A stretch of DNA of 64,000 bases, from assembly GCF_001428255.1 (NCBI RefSeq), contig NZ_LMRW01000002.1, forward strand, positions 62,001 to 126,000, written 5' to 3'. The notes beneath the pieces were generated by a model. It saw nothing but the letters and a program-made list of their open reading frames with translations, ran no database searches and was not told where the DNA came from. Both the position numbers and the translations under genes were made by a program. The stretch comes from Agromyces sp. Soil535. Its GTDB lineage: Bacteria > Actinomycetota > Actinomycetes > Actinomycetales > Microbacteriaceae. Within the stretch, counting starts at the first letter, position 1, and each line of letters opens with the position of its first letter. Positions 63,999 through 64,000 of the stretch are shown piece by piece.

Positions 63999-64000
63999 CT

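Overview
The window is strongly GC-rich (roughly 70% by eye), has densely packed genes with many GTG starts, and carries the division/cell-wall gene order of Actinobacteria: mraZ-rsmH-ftsL-ftsI-murE-murF-mraY-murD-ftsW-murG-murC-ftsQ-ftsZ-yggS-sepF-yggT-divIVA. Family content and MurE features suggest a chromosome segment from a member of Microbacteriaceae (Agromyces/Microbacterium-like). The family call is inference, because no rRNA gene is present. No tRNA, rRNA, CRISPR array, insertion sequence or prophage was seen.

Layout. 1-2 kb: the first codons of an ABC-transporter ATPase, a TetR regulator and a divergent DUF2183 (App1-type) phosphatase. 2-8.6 kb, minus strand: pyrD, nrdR, hisD, dnaE. 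8.7-28.3 kb, minus strand: an almost unbroken run rluD-lspA-divIVA, then the whole dcw cluster up to mraZ, mostly with ATGA-type overlaps. The mraZ promoter at 28.34-28.37 kb is very clear (TTGATC, 17 bp, TAAAGT) and is overlaid by three boxes with a 10-bp period that look like MraZ autoregulatory sites. 28.6-39 kb follows the gene order of the mycobacterial Rv2169c-Rv2187 region: a DUF3040 membrane protein, a polyprenyl synthase, an Rv2175c-like DNA-binding protein, a LysM protein, a PknL-like PASTA kinase, class II DAHP synthase, an acyltransferase, a ROK kinase and a FadD15-like acyl-CoA ligase. 39-48 kb: peptide deformylase, two ParA/MinD-like ATPases without ParB, pyruvate carboxylase, two MerR regulators (one FtsR-like), a GarA/OdhI-like FHA protein and a CDP-alcohol phosphatidyltransferase.

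48-64 kb is an accessory region of small, mostly single-gene units on both strands: a DUF1295 membrane protein, NUDIX, S4, GNAT, an NAD(P)HX epimerase, a transglycosylase-like protein, YchJ, VOC, an AhpD-like protein with a divergent MocR regulator, an MBL hydrolase, a small alarmone synthetase, an ArsR / compact P450-like / PEP-mutase unit, a PaaI thioesterase, a stand-alone LigD-type polymerase, DUF2277, DUF2306, EamA and LysR.

Cooperation. The dcw genes make lipid II and build the septum. PknL, the Rv2175c homologue and the FHA protein form a candidate Ser/Thr phosphorylation circuit. The FtsR homologue may act on ftsZ, whose upstream region carries unusual repeats.

Most noteworthy signals: (i) an octamer, CGGATGCC/GGCATCCG, seen more than 50 times by eye, read through otherwise disfavoured codons in more than one frame and also present in terminators and intergenic DNA; (ii) a 269-residue P450-like protein translationally coupled to a PEP-mutase-family enzyme, opposite an ArsR regulator; (iii) a -10-like TANNNT box exactly 6 nt before the start codon of 14 genes, implying widespread leaderless mRNAs; (iv) a MurE with an altered amino-acid-selectivity motif.
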